Counted from the first letter of the stretch, positions 8,968-18,271 are shown. The stretch is DNA of 64,000 bases from Candidatus Binatia bacterium (GCA_026004195.1 BPIQ01000002.1:744585-808584), one strand, 5' to 3'. Numbers and translations: made by a program. The notes: a model not told the origin generated them from the sequence alone.

Positions 8968-9456
8968 ATGCCGGTCGATCCTCTCGAGTTCCGTCGCGTG
9001 CTGGGTCACTTCCCCGCCGGGGTGACGGTCGTGACCGTCCGGGGAGAGGACGGCCGGCCCTACGGACTCACCGCGACCGCCTTCACCTCCGTCTCGCTGG
9101 ACCCGCCGCTGGTTCTGGTCTGCGTGGACCGCAAGTCGGAAAGCTTTCCGCACTTCGAGCGCGCGGGCGCCTTCGCCGTCAACTTTCTCCGCCTCGACCA
9201 GCGGGAAACCTCGCAGCGGTTCGCCCGGTCCGGAGGGGACAAGTTCGCCGACGTCCCCTACGAAACCGTGGCGACCGGGAGCCCCGTGCTCCGCGACCGC
9301 CTGGGCTTCCTCGACTGCACGCTCGTCCACCGCTACGAGGGCGGTGACCACGTCATTTACGTGGGTCGCGTCGAAGCCGCCGATGCGGGTCCGGGCGAGC
9401 CCCTCCTCTACTACCGGGGAGCTTACCGGCGCCTCGCCGAGGAAGGGGATTCCTGA
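8968..9456 (+). CDS. Flavin reductase family protein
   Basis: A 162-aa FMN-binding split-barrel protein resembling the reductase component of two-component flavin monooxygenases: FRRVLGHFPAGVTVVTV, GLTATAFTSVSLDPPLVLVCVD, FAVNFLRLDQ and DHVIYVGRV are the usual strands in order. The ATG at 8968 follows GAGG by 8 bp; a GTG at 8953 overlapping the upstream stop would add five residues. It is a distant paralogue of the preceding gene. The monooxygenase or other acceptor is not in this window. Confidence 0.88.
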   Translation: MPVDPLEFRRVLGHFPAGVTVVTVRGEDGRPYGLTATAFTSVSLDPPLVLVCVDRKSESFPHFERAGAFAVNFLRLDQRETSQRFARSGGDKFADVPYETVATGSPVLRDRLGFLDCTLVHRYEGGDHVIYVGRVEAADAGPGEPLLYYRGAYRRLAEEGDS

Positions 9457-9534
9457 CACCCGAGGGCGCCGCGACCCCCTTTCCCTCGGCTGCCTTGATG
9501 GCTCGGGGCCCCGGTGCTAACGAAAATTCCGTTC

Positions 9535-9621
9535 GGAGAGGTGCGTGAGCCCGGTTGAAACGGCACGACTCGAAATCGTGTGACCCGCAAGGGTCCGGGG
9601 GTTCGAATCCCCCCCTCTCCG
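9535..9621 (+). tRNA. tRNA-Ser (anticodon CGA)
   Basis: An 87-nt class II tRNA with 7-bp acceptor stem GGAGAGG/CCTCTCC, discriminator G, anticodon stem CACGA/TCGTG around CTCGAAA (anticodon CGA, reading UCG), a long variable arm (ACCC/GGGT) and T-loop GTTCGAATC. CCA is not encoded. A weak promoter candidate (TTGATG at 9495, 17-bp spacer, TAACGA at 9518) lies just upstream. The transposase remnant begins right beside its 3' end. Confidence 0.93.
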
Positions 9622-9639
9622 CTTCCCGGCACGACGGCG

Positions 9640-10191
9640 GGAAGCTCCGCCGTGCGGTGCGCGTGCGTGCCGACGGGAACGGCCGCCCCCCCCTGCGGTA
9701 GCGTGCCCGCCCGAGCATCTCGAGCGCAGCCTCCCTCTCCGCACTCCCCTCGGCCCGCGTGAGGCTGGCCCCCACCACAAGCTGGTTCTCTGCGTCCACC
9801 AGCACGTGCCCGAGGTACGAAAGCCTCGCCTCCGCCCCATCCCCGCGCCGGTAAAGCCTCGCATCCGGATCCGTCCTCGAGACATGCGTCCGGTTTGTCC
9901 TCCGCTCCCCGCGGAAATCCGCCCCTCCCTTCTCCTCTTTTCCGTCTCCGCCTGCTTCCTCCCTCGGCCGGAAGCTTCTCTGGCTCGCCCAGGCTTCCAC
10001 CAGTGTCCCGTCCACCGTGAAGTGCTCGTCCGAAAGAAGCCCCTGCTCTCGCGCAAGCCCCAGCACCTCCGCGAAAAACGCCTCGGCCACCTCCCCACGC
10101 AAAAGCCGCTCCCGGTTCTTGCTGAAGGTGGACGCATCCCACACCTTCTCGTCCATCCCGAGCCCCACAAACCACCGGAAAAGAAGATTGC
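9640..10191 (-). pseudogene. IS5/IS1182-like transposase remnant, truncated at both ends
   Basis: Minus-strand translation gives about 160 aa of clear DDE transposase: NLLFRWFVGLGMDEKVWDAS, TFSKNRERLL, LLSDEHFTVDGTLVEAWASQ, DFRGERRTNRTH, LSYLGHVLVDAENQLVVGA and AEREAALEMLGR. The N-terminal part is missing because homology begins exactly at the recR stop codon. After AALEMLGR the reading shifts frame (a weak match to the next transposase block, AHRTAELPAVV, is in another frame) and homology ends near the tRNA-Ser gene. The rest of the transposase and any terminal repeats are gone, so it is inactive. Confidence 0.8.
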
Positions 10192-10791
10192 CTAGAGCTC
10201 CCGCCTGCCCTCGAGCGCCTTGCCGAGGGTGACGCTGTCCGCGTATTCCACGTCGCCGCCGACGGGCATCCCCTGCGCGATCCGCGTCACGCGCACGCCG
10301 AGAGGCTTGATGAGCTTGGCCAGGTAGAGCGCCGTGGCTTCTCCCTCCACGTTCGGGTTCGTGGCGAGGATGACCTCCTGGATCCGTCCCCCCTCGAGAC
10401 GGCGGAGAAGTTCGGGGATCCGCAAGTGCTCGGGCTCCACCCCCTCGAGCGGCGAGAGTGTCCCCTGCAAGACGTGGTAGCGGCCCCGGAACGTCCCGGC
10501 ACGCTCGATGGCGGCGAGATCCGCCTCGTCTTCGACGACGCAGAGCACGTCGTCCGCGCGCTTCGGATCCTGGCAAAAGCGGCAGGGATCCGTGTCCGTC
10601 AGGGCGAAACAGACCGAACAGAAACGGGTACTTTCCCGGAGCCCGAGCAGAGCGCGCGCGAGTTTTTCGACTTCGGCGGGCTCGGTGCGGAGAAGGTGAA
10701 ACGCGAGGCGCGTGGCCGTTTTTTCCCCGATGCCGGGGAGCTTCGAAAGCTCGGAGACGAGTCGTTCGACGGGAGGGGGAAGAACCGGCAT
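10192..10791 (-). CDS. recR: Recombination mediator RecR
   Basis: RecR acts with RecF/RecO to load RecA on gapped DNA. The 199-aa protein is complete: helix-hairpin-helix (LPGIGEKTATRLAFHLL), a four-cysteine zinc finger (Cys58, 61, 70, 73), the Toprim domain (VLCVVEDEADLAAIERAG) and the ending GGDVEYADSVTLGKALEGRREL. It follows ebfC by 1 bp, as in many bacteria. The transposase remnant starts directly at its stop codon without truncating it. Confidence 0.96.
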   Translation of the reverse strand: MPVLPPPVERLVSELSKLPGIGEKTATRLAFHLLRTEPAEVEKLARALLGLRESTRFCSVCFALTDTDPCRFCQDPKRADDVLCVVEDEADLAAIERAGTFRGRYHVLQGTLSPLEGVEPEHLRIPELLRRLEGGRIQEVILATNPNVEGEATALYLAKLIKPLGVRVTRIAQGMPVGGDVEYADSVTLGKALEGRREL

Positions 10792-10792
10792 T

Positions 10793-11110
10793 TCAGTCGG
10801 CGAAACCCGGAATCTTGAGACCTCCCGTCACCTTCGCCATTTCCGCCGCCACCATCTCCTGCGCTTTTCGAATCCCCTGGTTCACCGCGGCCACGACGAG
10901 GTCCTGCAGCATCTCGCGGTCCCCGGACTCGAACACGTCCTGCTCGACGTGGAGTTCGACGACCTCGAGGCGCCCGTTGACCACGGCGCGGACCATGCCG
11001 CCGCCGGCCGTCGCCTCCACGGTTTTCTTCGCCACCTCTTCCTGGATCTCGGTGAGGCGGGTCTGCATGGCTTGCGCCTGCTTGAGAATGTCCTTCCACT
11101 GCGGCTTCAC
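10793..11110 (-). CDS. ebfC: Nucleoid-associated protein EbfC/YbaB
   Basis: This 105-aa protein of the YbaB/EbfC family is a small dimeric DNA-binding protein almost always encoded between dnaX and recR. It has the typical coiled-coil start (ILKQAQAMQTRLTEIQEEVAKK), the glycine-rich TAGGGMVRAVVNG turn and the EMLQDLVVAAVNQGIRKAQE helix. The GTG start at 11110 overlaps the dnaX stop (GTGA). Confidence 0.93.
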   Translation of the reverse strand: MKPQWKDILKQAQAMQTRLTEIQEEVAKKTVEATAGGGMVRAVVNGRLEVVELHVEQDVFESGDREMLQDLVVAAVNQGIRKAQEMVAAEMAKVTGGLKIPGFAD

Positions 11111-12735
11111 TTGCCTCGCTCCTTCCCCGGCCTGGCTTTGACTTCCTGGACCTGCCCTCCCAGGATGTCGACGGCGGCACGGACCGCGGGATTCTCGAGG
11201 ACCGAGCGCCGGAGGTCTTCCGCCTTCGGCTTTTGCGCGGCCTCGCCGGCCGCTCGCAGCCGAAGCTCGACCGGTCGCCCGTAGAACTCCGATCCGAGAG
11301 CCCGCAGGACCTCGAGGTTTTCTTTGCGGCTCAAGTAATCGTGGTGGAAGCCGGCAGGGACCTCGACCTCGAGCTCGCCTTCTTTCTCCCGAGGCGTCGA
11401 GCACTGCGAGAGAAGGGCGAAAAGAGGAGGTTTCCGTTTCTTGACGAACTCGAGGAACGCACTCCAGCTCCCGCCGGCCGGACTCGCCGGAGCGGGCGCG
11501 GAAGTTCGTTTCGCCGCGTTCCCGGGCGCCTCGGGCCGGGCGCGCACCTCGGGACGCGAGGGAGCTCCCGCCTCGGGCGCGGACGGAGACGCCCCCGAAG
11601 ACACGAGCCGTTCGATCCGTTCGAGGACCTCCTCGATGGGGACGACGGGCGGCAGGGTGGCGAGTTTGACGAGTGCCATCTCCAGGACGAGCTTCGGGTA
11701 CGGTGCGCGGGAAAGCTCCTGCCCCGCGTCGAGGAGAATCCGGAAGGCTCGCTCCACGTCCTCCGAACTCAAGGCCTCCGCGTGCCGACGGACGAGAGCG
11801 TGCTCCTCTTCGGAAAGGTCCGCCGACAGGATTTCGTCCGCGCCGACCCGGGCGACGGCGACGTTCCGGAAGTGTTCGAGGAGCTCGCGGGCGAACCGGT
11901 GGAGGTCGTAGCCGTGGGTATGGAGTTCGTCGAGCTTCTCGAGCGCCTCTTTCGGGCTCCGGCGGACGAGCGCGTCCGCGGTCGCGTAGAGCAGGGAACG
12001 GTCCGCGATCCCCAACGCCCGGCGCACGTCCCCGAGTCCGATCCGCGACCCCGCGAAGGCGACCACCTGGTCCAGGAGCGACTGGGCATCCCGCATGCTC
12101 CCGTCGGCTTCGCGGGCGAGGGCCAGGAGCGAGGCTTCGTCCACCTCGATACCCTCGCGCCGGCAAATCCGGGAGAGGTGCTCCACGATGGCGCGCGCGC
12201 CGATCCGCTTGAAGTCGTATCGCTGGCAGCGGGAGACGATCGTCCGCGGGACCTTGTGGGGTTCGGTCGTCGCGAAAATGAACTTGACGTGTTCGGGTGG
12301 CTCTTCGAGGGTCTTGAGAAGGGCGTTGAAGGCGTCGGTGGTGACCTGGTGCACCTCGTCGATGATGTAAATCTTGAACCGGCAGGCCGCGGGGCGGTAA
12401 CGGACGTTCTCGATGATTTGCCTCACCTCGTGGATCCCCCGGTTCGAGGCGCCGTCGATCTCGAGAACGTCGACGGAGACCCCGGCCGTGATCTCCCGGC
12501 AGGGCACGCAAGCGTTGCACGGCTCCGGGGTGGGTCCTTTTTCGCAGTTCAGCGCCTTGGCGAGGAGCCGGGCGGTGGAAGTCTTGCCGACACCTCGCAT
12601 CCCGCAGAAGAGGAACGCGTGCGCGACACGGTCCGAACGGATGGCGTTCTGCAGCGTCCGCGCGACGTGCTCCTGGCCGATCAGATCCTCGAAGTTCTGC
12701 GGCCGCCACTTTCTCGCCAGAACGAGGTAGGACAT
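11107..12735 (-). CDS. dnaX: DNA polymerase III subunit gamma/tau
   Basis: DnaX is the clamp-loader ATPase. The 542-aa protein contains Walker A GMRGVGKT (about 45-52), a zinc site with Cys64, 73, 76 and 79, Walker B-like IIDEVHQ (124-130), ATTEPHK and the SRC arginine-finger motif (168-170). A Pro/Ala-rich linker (about 380-420) leads to a short C-terminal domain, so this corresponds to tau. I did not identify a slippery frameshift site for gamma. It lies downstream of the SRP RNA gene and overlaps ebfC by 4 bp. Confidence 0.96.
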   Translation of the reverse strand: MSYLVLARKWRPQNFEDLIGQEHVARTLQNAIRSDRVAHAFLFCGMRGVGKTSTARLLAKALNCEKGPTPEPCNACVPCREITAGVSVDVLEIDGASNRGIHEVRQIIENVRYRPAACRFKIYIIDEVHQVTTDAFNALLKTLEEPPEHVKFIFATTEPHKVPRTIVSRCQRYDFKRIGARAIVEHLSRICRREGIEVDEASLLALAREADGSMRDAQSLLDQVVAFAGSRIGLGDVRRALGIADRSLLYATADALVRRSPKEALEKLDELHTHGYDLHRFARELLEHFRNVAVARVGADEILSADLSEEEHALVRRHAEALSSEDVERAFRILLDAGQELSRAPYPKLVLEMALVKLATLPPVVPIEEVLERIERLVSSGASPSAPEAGAPSRPEVRARPEAPGNAAKRTSAPAPASPAGGSWSAFLEFVKKRKPPLFALLSQCSTPREKEGELEVEVPAGFHHDYLSRKENLEVLRALGSEFYGRPVELRLRAAGEAAQKPKAEDLRRSVLENPAVRAAVDILGGQVQEVKARPGKERGK

Positions 12736-12751
12736 CGCACCCCCGAGCGAG

Positions 12752-12867
12752 CGGAAGCGATAGCTAGGTTTCCCCGCGGCACAGGGAAGCAGTCGGTACC
12801 GTTGCTTCCTTCCGGACCTGGCGGGGTTCGCGACGCCCCCTTGCGCGGGACCTAGCTATCGCTTCCG
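12752..12867 (-). ncRNA. ffs: Signal recognition particle RNA (small bacterial type)
   Basis: The minus strand carries the universal SRP domain IV core CCAGGTCCGGAAGGAAGCA (plus positions 12803-12821) with its GGAA tetraloop and asymmetric loop, which binds the Ffh M domain. The two ends of the gene are a perfect 18-bp inverted repeat (12752-12769 with 12850-12867), giving a hairpin of about 116 nt, somewhat longer than the usual ~100 nt; the processed ends are not known. It sits between tRNA-Ser(GGA) and dnaX. Confidence 0.92.
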
Positions 12868-12937
12868 ACCACTCGCTGCGATTCTGCCCCTTTTCGAGGG
12901 CTCTTTCCACCGGCCCCGACCTTCGGGGAGAGAAAAA

Positions 12938-13023
<86 letters not shown>

Positions 13024-13030
13024 CTCCGCC

Positions 13031-13060
13031 ATACGTTCCCCGTTCGGGTGGCGAAGTCAA
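13031..13060 (-). promoter_or_regulatory. Candidate promoter of tRNA-Ser(GGA)-SRP RNA-dnaX
   Basis: On the minus strand TTGACT (13055-13060) is followed after 18 bp by ACGTAT (13031-13036), 8 bp before the tRNA 5' end. The -35 is good and the -10 weak (2 of 6). The position suits a tRNA promoter. Confidence 0.35.
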
Positions 13061-13068
13061 TCCAGCGC

Positions 13069-13611
13069 TCAAGCGATGCCCAGCTTTTCTCGCCCCTCGG
13101 GCGAGATCATCTGCGGGTTCCACGGAGGGTCCCATACGAGTTCGACCTGCGCCTCCTCGACTCCGGGAAGTGCCTCGATCCTCTGCTTGGCGTCCATCGC
13201 GATGACCTGGCCCATCCCGCAGCCCGGCGCCGTGAGCGTCATCGCCACCCGAACTCGTCTTTTGCCGGCCGGAGTCGCCTCCACCCGCAGGTCGTAAACG
13301 AGCCCCAGGTCGACGATGTTGACGGGGATCTCGGGGTCGTAGACCTCCTTGAGGGCCCGCCAGACGTCGTCCTCGGACGCCGGCTCGCCGGCCGTTCTCT
13401 CCCGCGAGCTCGGCGCCGGCGTTTTTCCGAGAGCATCGGCGTCTTTTCCCGCGATGCGAAAAAGACCCATGCGAGGCACCTGTACCGTGTAGGAATCGCC
13501 GAGCGCCTGACTGATGGTGCACCGGGTGCCGCGCGGCAGCACGACCTTCGTTCCCTCGGGAACCTGGATTGCCTCGCAGTCGCGCGAGAGTTCGACTTCC
13601 TCGTACGCCAT
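13069..13611 (-). CDS. sufT: SufT-type Fe-S assembly factor (DUF59/MIP18 family)
   Basis: The 180-aa protein matches the longer SufT type: an N-terminal part with VPEGTKVVLPRGTRCTISQALGDSYTVQVP, then a DUF59 domain (about residues 80-180) with EVYDPEIPVNIVDLGLVYDLRV, the conserved Cys in LTAPGCGMGQVIA and ELVWDPPWNPQMISPEGREKLGI. SufT supports maturation or transfer of Fe-S clusters to target proteins. No other suf genes are in the window. The ATG at 13611 gives the expected N-terminus. Confidence 0.85.
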   Translation of the reverse strand: MAYEEVELSRDCEAIQVPEGTKVVLPRGTRCTISQALGDSYTVQVPRMGLFRIAGKDADALGKTPAPSSRERTAGEPASEDDVWRALKEVYDPEIPVNIVDLGLVYDLRVEATPAGKRRVRVAMTLTAPGCGMGQVIAMDAKQRIEALPGVEEAQVELVWDPPWNPQMISPEGREKLGIA

Positions 13612-13767
13612 GATGTTTTCCCCCTGTTCGGGCCTTCTCGGGCCACTATAGAGAACCTGCCCGGAGCCTTCCAGAGGGCCGGCCGCGACGACCCGGGGAC
13701 GCTCGGGCCGAAGAGGGTTTGCGTTGTCAGGCGCGGCGAAACATGAGACAAAAGCCGCGTTTCCCCG

Positions 13768-14547
13768 ATGGAAGACCGCTGGACCCTTGCCGACCTCAAC
13801 TACCACGAGGCCCTCAGGGAGCAGGCCCGCCTCGCCGGGGGAACCGTGCACGAAGAAGCCGGGATGACCTTCACCCTGGGGCCCCACCCGCATCCCGTGG
13901 CGAACACGGCGTTTCGCACGCTCTCGAGTGCGCCGGCAAGGACCCTGGTCGAGCGAGCGCTCGCCTTCTACGCGGAGCACCGCCACTCCTTCGGCCTCCT
14001 CACGCGGGACCATCCTGCCGACTCCGACCTCGCCGAGGCGGCCCGCCGTTGCGGGCTCGTGCCGATGGCCACACCACCCGAGATGATCGCGACGTCCCGC
14101 ATCGGCGAAAAACCTCCGCCGCCCGACTCCGAGTTTCGTCGCGTGGCCGACCGGGCCACGCTCGGGGACTTTGCCGAGGTGGCCGGGCGGGCCTGGGCAA
14201 CCTACGGTGTACCGCCGGAAGTGCCGCGGCTTCTCTTCGTCCGGGAGGAAAGCCTGGGGTTTCCCCACGTTTTCGCGGTCGTGGGCTACTGGCGGGGCGA
14301 ACCGGTCTCCGGGGCACTCGCGGTCCTGAGCCACGGCATCGCGGGGGTCTACTGGGTCAGCACCGTGCCCGAGGCCCGTGGCCGCGGATTCGGAGAAGCT
14401 GCCACGCGCTGGGTCACGAACGCCGCCTTCGACGCCGGCGCGCGGTGGGTGTCTCTTCAGGCGTCTCCCATGGGCGAGAAGATCTACCGGCGGATGGGTT
14501 TCGTGGAGATCGGCCGGTACCGGCTTTTCCTGGGCCCGGAGCTCTGA
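13768..14547 (+). CDS. GNAT family N-acetyltransferase
   Basis: A 259-aa protein whose C-terminal half is a GNAT fold: the acetyl-CoA binding loop is in VPEARGRGFGEAATRWVTNAAFDAGA and the last strands in LQASPMGEKIYRRMGFVEIGRYRLF. The N-terminal 110 residues are a diverged second GNAT-like or family-specific half (TFTLGPHPHPVANTAF, then SDLAEAARRCGLVPMATPPEMI). The substrate is not predictable. It stands alone, divergent from sufT and convergent with addA. Confidence 0.8.
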   Translation: MEDRWTLADLNYHEALREQARLAGGTVHEEAGMTFTLGPHPHPVANTAFRTLSSAPARTLVERALAFYAEHRHSFGLLTRDHPADSDLAEAARRCGLVPMATPPEMIATSRIGEKPPPPDSEFRRVADRATLGDFAEVAGRAWATYGVPPEVPRLLFVREESLGFPHVFAVVGYWRGEPVSGALAVLSHGIAGVYWVSTVPEARGRGFGEAATRWVTNAAFDAGARWVSLQASPMGEKIYRRMGFVEIGRYRLFLGPEL

Positions 14548-14728
14548 AGAAGCAAGGCGCGCTCCGGCCGAACGCCAGGCTCGGGAACCGCCCCGCCGGA
14601 GCGTGCGAGCATCCCCGGCCGCACCCGCGCGGTCGAGCGGCTTCACCGAACCGGCCGGGCTTCGGATTCGCGAATCCCCTTGGGTTCCGAGGCGGCTCCG
14701 CCGCCGGGGACCGGTCGCGCAGGGGCCT

Positions 14729-17700
14729 CTAGACCTCGCGCACCACACCCGGGTGGAGAAACCAGAGTTCGCACCGAGGAAGGCGGGGCAAGTCCCAAGC
14801 TTTCCGGACGGCCCGAGCGTAGCGCTCGAGCTGGAGCCGGTAGATTCCGACCCGCCCTTCGACCTCGTCCTCCGAGATTTCGTCGGTTTTGTAGTCGGCG
14901 ACGACGACCTCGCCTTTCTCGTCGCGGTAGAGGAGGTCGATGACGCCGGAATAGTAGCGCGTGGGACCGTCCGTCCCTTCGGCCTCGAGAAGGATCGGAA
15001 CCTCCCGGCCCAGGATCCGCGGAGCCATGCTTTTCCACCGAGCCGCGAGGGGGCCCGAGAGAAAACGGTCGAAAAGCTCCCGGGCACGCCGCCGGACGTC
15101 TTCTCGTAGCCGCGGCGGGACGAGCTGCTCGAGCCCGGGTCCCGGACCCTCGAGAAGTTCTCCGATCTGCACTCGGAGGTCCCGCTCGGCATCGAGCGCC
15201 TCGAGAATCCGGTGGACCACCGTCCCGGCAGCGAGAGCCACGGCTTCGGCGTCGGAAGCGCGGGGCATCTCCTCGGACGTTTCTCCGGGCGAGAAAAGCG
15301 TTCGGAACGCTTCCGCCTCGTCCGACGCGACACCGGCAGCGTAGGGGCGGTTCGCCCGCTCGCGCGCCGCGCGTCGCCGGTGCTCGAGGGCGAGGGAAGC
15401 AGCCTCGACGGCTTCGGCACCGGGCAACCCACTCCCGGTTGCCGGGACGGCGAGACCGGCCGTCTCCTTCCGGAGGGACGGAAAGACCCAGAGGACGCCG
15501 TCGTGCTCGACCACGTGCGTCCCGCGGGCAAGAGCGCGCTCCGCCAGCACCGAAACGCTTTCCGCGTGCCGCGACAAGAGCAGCGCACCGTGGCTCCGCT
15601 TCCCTCGGCTCCCCTTTCCTTCCCCGTCGCCCCACCTCCCGGAGAGAACCAGTCGCCGCTTCGCCCGCGTCATGGCGACGTAAAGCGTGCGCACCTGCTC
15701 GGCCTCGCGCAGTTCCCGGGCGTGGTCTTCGACGTCGCGCCACCCGGGAGAAGGCACGCCGAAGAGTCGGTACTCGAAGCGCCCGCGGCTTCTTCCCGCC
15801 CGAGTTTCCCCCTCGCCGGAGCCGCGCGGATCCCTCGCCAGGTCGAGCAGATAGACGTGTTCGAAGCCGAGACCTTTCGCCTGATGGATCGTGGAAACCA
15901 CCACGGCGTCCTCTTCCTCCACCGGAGGAGCCGCTTCACGGGCCTCGCGCCGCGCCCGTACGTCCGTCCGGAGCCCGCGGAGGAAACCCGGAACGCTCTC
16001 CCCCCGGTCGAGCGTGGCGGCGAGACCGTCGAAAAACCGGAGCGCGTTGGCGAGCCGATAGGGGCCGAGCTTTCTCGCCGCGACGAGAGGATCGGCGAGA
16101 AAAAGCTCGCGGAGCCGTTCGACGAAACCGTCGCCCGGATCCCGAGAGAACGCCTCGCGGAGCGCCGCGATCCGCCGCAAGGCGTCCCGGAGCCTCGAGC
16201 TCCAGTCCCCTGCCGCGCGGAGCTCCGGGAGACCCGCGAGGAGAGAGGAAACTTCTCCGACCACGGCATCCAGGCGGACGAGGACTTCGGCACGGGGCCC
16301 GGAAAGCGAGGCCACCAAGGAGGGAAAGTTCCTCGCCCAGAGCGGGATCCAGGCCGCGTCGGGAACCCCGACGAGCGAAGAGCGGAGAAAAGCGAGGAGG
16401 GCGAGCTCGTCGGCGGGATCGAGGACGCACCGGACGAGCGCGGCGGCTTCGATCACCTCGCGCCGGCGGTAGAATTGCCGGTCCCGCCGGACCAGGTACG
16501 GGATTCCGAGCTCCCGGAGCGCGTGCAGGTAGACGTCGAGGTCGGTGGTGGCCCGAAAAAGAAGCGCCATCTCGCGCCACCGCACGCCGTGCTCCCGGTG
16601 CAAGTCGAGGAGGTCGAGGGCGACCGCCCGCGCCTCGAGGCGCCGCAGCTCGGCAGCCGAAACTTCGCGTAGCCCCTGCCCCGCGTCGTCCCAGGGCCGG
16701 CACTCCCAGTATTCGACGGGCCCGTGCTCGCCCGCTCGGAAACCGGAGTCCGGGGCCCGCGCGGCGCAGGGCACGAGGTCCTGGAAGGGAGGCTGGATCC
16801 CGTGTCGCCGTTCGAAGAGCGGGGCGAGAGCCCGGGACACCTCGTCGAGGATCGGGGGTACGGAGCGGAAATTCTCGACGAGCTCGAGTCTCAGGCCCCC
16901 GTTCTTCTCGACCGAGCGGACGAAGTCGTCGTACGCGCGCAAGTCCGCGTCCCGCCAGCCGTAGATCGATTGCTTGGGGTCGCCCACGAGAAACAGCACG
17001 GGACCCGGTTCGGCCAGCGAGAGGTATCGCAGGATTTCGCACTGCAGGACGTCCGTGTCCTGGAACTCGTCGACGAGGAGCTGGTCGAAACTTCGCCGGA
17101 GCTTGCGGGCCACTTCCGGAGATCCCCGCAGCAGGCTTGCCGTCCGCTCGAGAAGCGTGTCGAAGGTCTCGACGCCCTGCCGCCGCAGCTCCCCCTCGAC
17201 CTCGCGCAAAAGAGGCAGGAGAGCCGCGCGCGCAAGCTCGAGCTTTTCCGCGTCGATCCCGCAGATCCGCTCGAGTTCCTCCGAGAGCCGTCGTCGAGCC
17301 AGGGAAAACTCTTCGCCCTGCGTTTTTTCGGCTTCCGCGAACCGGCTCCTCCCGCCCTTCGGTTTTTCTTCGACCGGCCAGCGCCCGCGAAGCCACTGGA
17401 CGGCGCTCCGGAACGACTCCGCATCCCGGGGCAGGTGTCGTGGCAGGACGGCGGCGATCCGGCGGGCTCGACGGGCTAGCTTGCTGGCAGCTCCGTCGCC
17501 CGACCGCTCCGCGCAGGAACCCAGAGCGAAAAAGGCCTCCCGAAGCTTCTCCCAGACCGGGCCGACACGCTCGGCGACGAAGGGGCTTTCTTCGAGGTCC
17601 ACCGACGACACCCCGCGCGAGCGAAGCTCGAGGAGCGCCGCCTCGACCGCACCGAGACCGTGACCGAGCCGTGCGAGCTCGAGCAGCAGCGGCCGAAGTT

Positions 17701-18271
17701 CCCCTTCCACCGCCCGTTCGAGGACGCGACGAACCAGGGCAGCCTCCCGCTTGCCGTCCGCGTCGATCTCGAAGGCGGGATGGACACCCGCCTCGAGGGG
17801 AAAGCTCGCGAGGATCCGGGCGCAAAAGGAGTGAATCGTGCGGAGCACGATGCGATCCAGGGCAGAAAGGAGAGCGCGGGCCCGACTCCGCGCGACCTCC
17901 CCGCACGCCGGCAGAGCCTCGGCGAGAAGGCCCGGGGGCAACTCTCCCTGTGCCACGGTACGGAGAAACTCCGCCGTTCTCTCCGCCAGCTCTTCGGCGG
18001 CGGACTCCGTGAAAGTGATCGCCACGACACGCTCGAACACGCGACGCGCCACGCGCTCGGGCCCGGGACCCATCTCTTTTTCGGCGCGCTCCCACCCCGG
18101 ACCCAACGACCACCCGAGAATCCGCGTGACGAGAACCGTCGTCTTTCCCGTTCCCGCCCCCGCCTCGAGAACGAGAGGGCGGTCGAAGACCGTCTGCGCG
18201 ACGAGTCGCGCTTCCCTGTCACCGCGAGCCATGTCCTCGGTCGGCAGCATCGGGCTCGTCCTCATTTCCAA
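14729..18271 (-). CDS. addA: AddA-like ATP-dependent helicase/nuclease subunit A
   Basis: This 1180-aa protein is a UvrD-type superfamily 1A helicase fused to a C-terminal PD-(D/E)XK nuclease, the AddA layout. Motifs in order: Walker A EAGAGTGKT (36-44), TFTESAAEELAERT, LLVDEFQDTDVLQ, VGDPKQSIYGWRDADL, VSTIHQAKGLGFEHVYLLD, LYVAMTRAKRRLVLSG and the nuclease VVADYKTDE. With AddB it processes double-strand breaks for RecA loading. Its ATG overlaps the addB stop by 10 bp, so the two are translationally coupled. The length is normal for AddA. Confidence 0.92.
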   Translation of the reverse strand: MEMRTSPMLPTEDMARGDREARLVAQTVFDRPLVLEAGAGTGKTTVLVTRILGWSLGPGWERAEKEMGPGPERVARRVFERVVAITFTESAAEELAERTAEFLRTVAQGELPPGLLAEALPACGEVARSRARALLSALDRIVLRTIHSFCARILASFPLEAGVHPAFEIDADGKREAALVRRVLERAVEGELRPLLLELARLGHGLGAVEAALLELRSRGVSSVDLEESPFVAERVGPVWEKLREAFFALGSCAERSGDGAASKLARRARRIAAVLPRHLPRDAESFRSAVQWLRGRWPVEEKPKGGRSRFAEAEKTQGEEFSLARRRLSEELERICGIDAEKLELARAALLPLLREVEGELRRQGVETFDTLLERTASLLRGSPEVARKLRRSFDQLLVDEFQDTDVLQCEILRYLSLAEPGPVLFLVGDPKQSIYGWRDADLRAYDDFVRSVEKNGGLRLELVENFRSVPPILDEVSRALAPLFERRHGIQPPFQDLVPCAARAPDSGFRAGEHGPVEYWECRPWDDAGQGLREVSAAELRRLEARAVALDLLDLHREHGVRWREMALLFRATTDLDVYLHALRELGIPYLVRRDRQFYRRREVIEAAALVRCVLDPADELALLAFLRSSLVGVPDAAWIPLWARNFPSLVASLSGPRAEVLVRLDAVVGEVSSLLAGLPELRAAGDWSSRLRDALRRIAALREAFSRDPGDGFVERLRELFLADPLVAARKLGPYRLANALRFFDGLAATLDRGESVPGFLRGLRTDVRARREAREAAPPVEEEDAVVVSTIHQAKGLGFEHVYLLDLARDPRGSGEGETRAGRSRGRFEYRLFGVPSPGWRDVEDHARELREAEQVRTLYVAMTRAKRRLVLSGRWGDGEGKGSRGKRSHGALLLSRHAESVSVLAERALARGTHVVEHDGVLWVFPSLRKETAGLAVPATGSGLPGAEAVEAASLALEHRRRAARERANRPYAAGVASDEAEAFRTLFSPGETSEEMPRASDAEAVALAAGTVVHRILEALDAERDLRVQIGELLEGPGPGLEQLVPPRLREDVRRRARELFDRFLSGPLAARWKSMAPRILGREVPILLEAEGTDGPTRYYSGVIDLLYRDEKGEVVVADYKTDEISEDEVEGRVGIYRLQLERYARAVRKAWDLPRLPRCELWFLHPGVVREV

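Noticed and set aside
9535-10191. Genomic island or integrative element at tRNA-Ser(CGA)
   Set aside because: No integrase and no repeat of the tRNA 3' end were seen; the neighbour is only a decayed transposase and the flanks are core genes.
11107-12735. Programmed frameshift in dnaX
   Set aside because: No A6G-type slippery sequence with downstream hairpin could be identified by eye in this GC-rich gene.
14548-14728. CGCTCCGGC ... GCCGGAGCG arms between the GNAT and addA genes as a terminator or further repeat copy
   Set aside because: The loop is about 29 nt, there is no T-tract, and the loop and flank of the hairpin-repeat family are not present.
13069-15588. Long minus-strand frame running through sufT and beyond the GNAT gene
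   Set aside because: Only the last 180 codons (sufT) look like protein; the upstream part is low-complexity shadow of the GNAT and addA genes.
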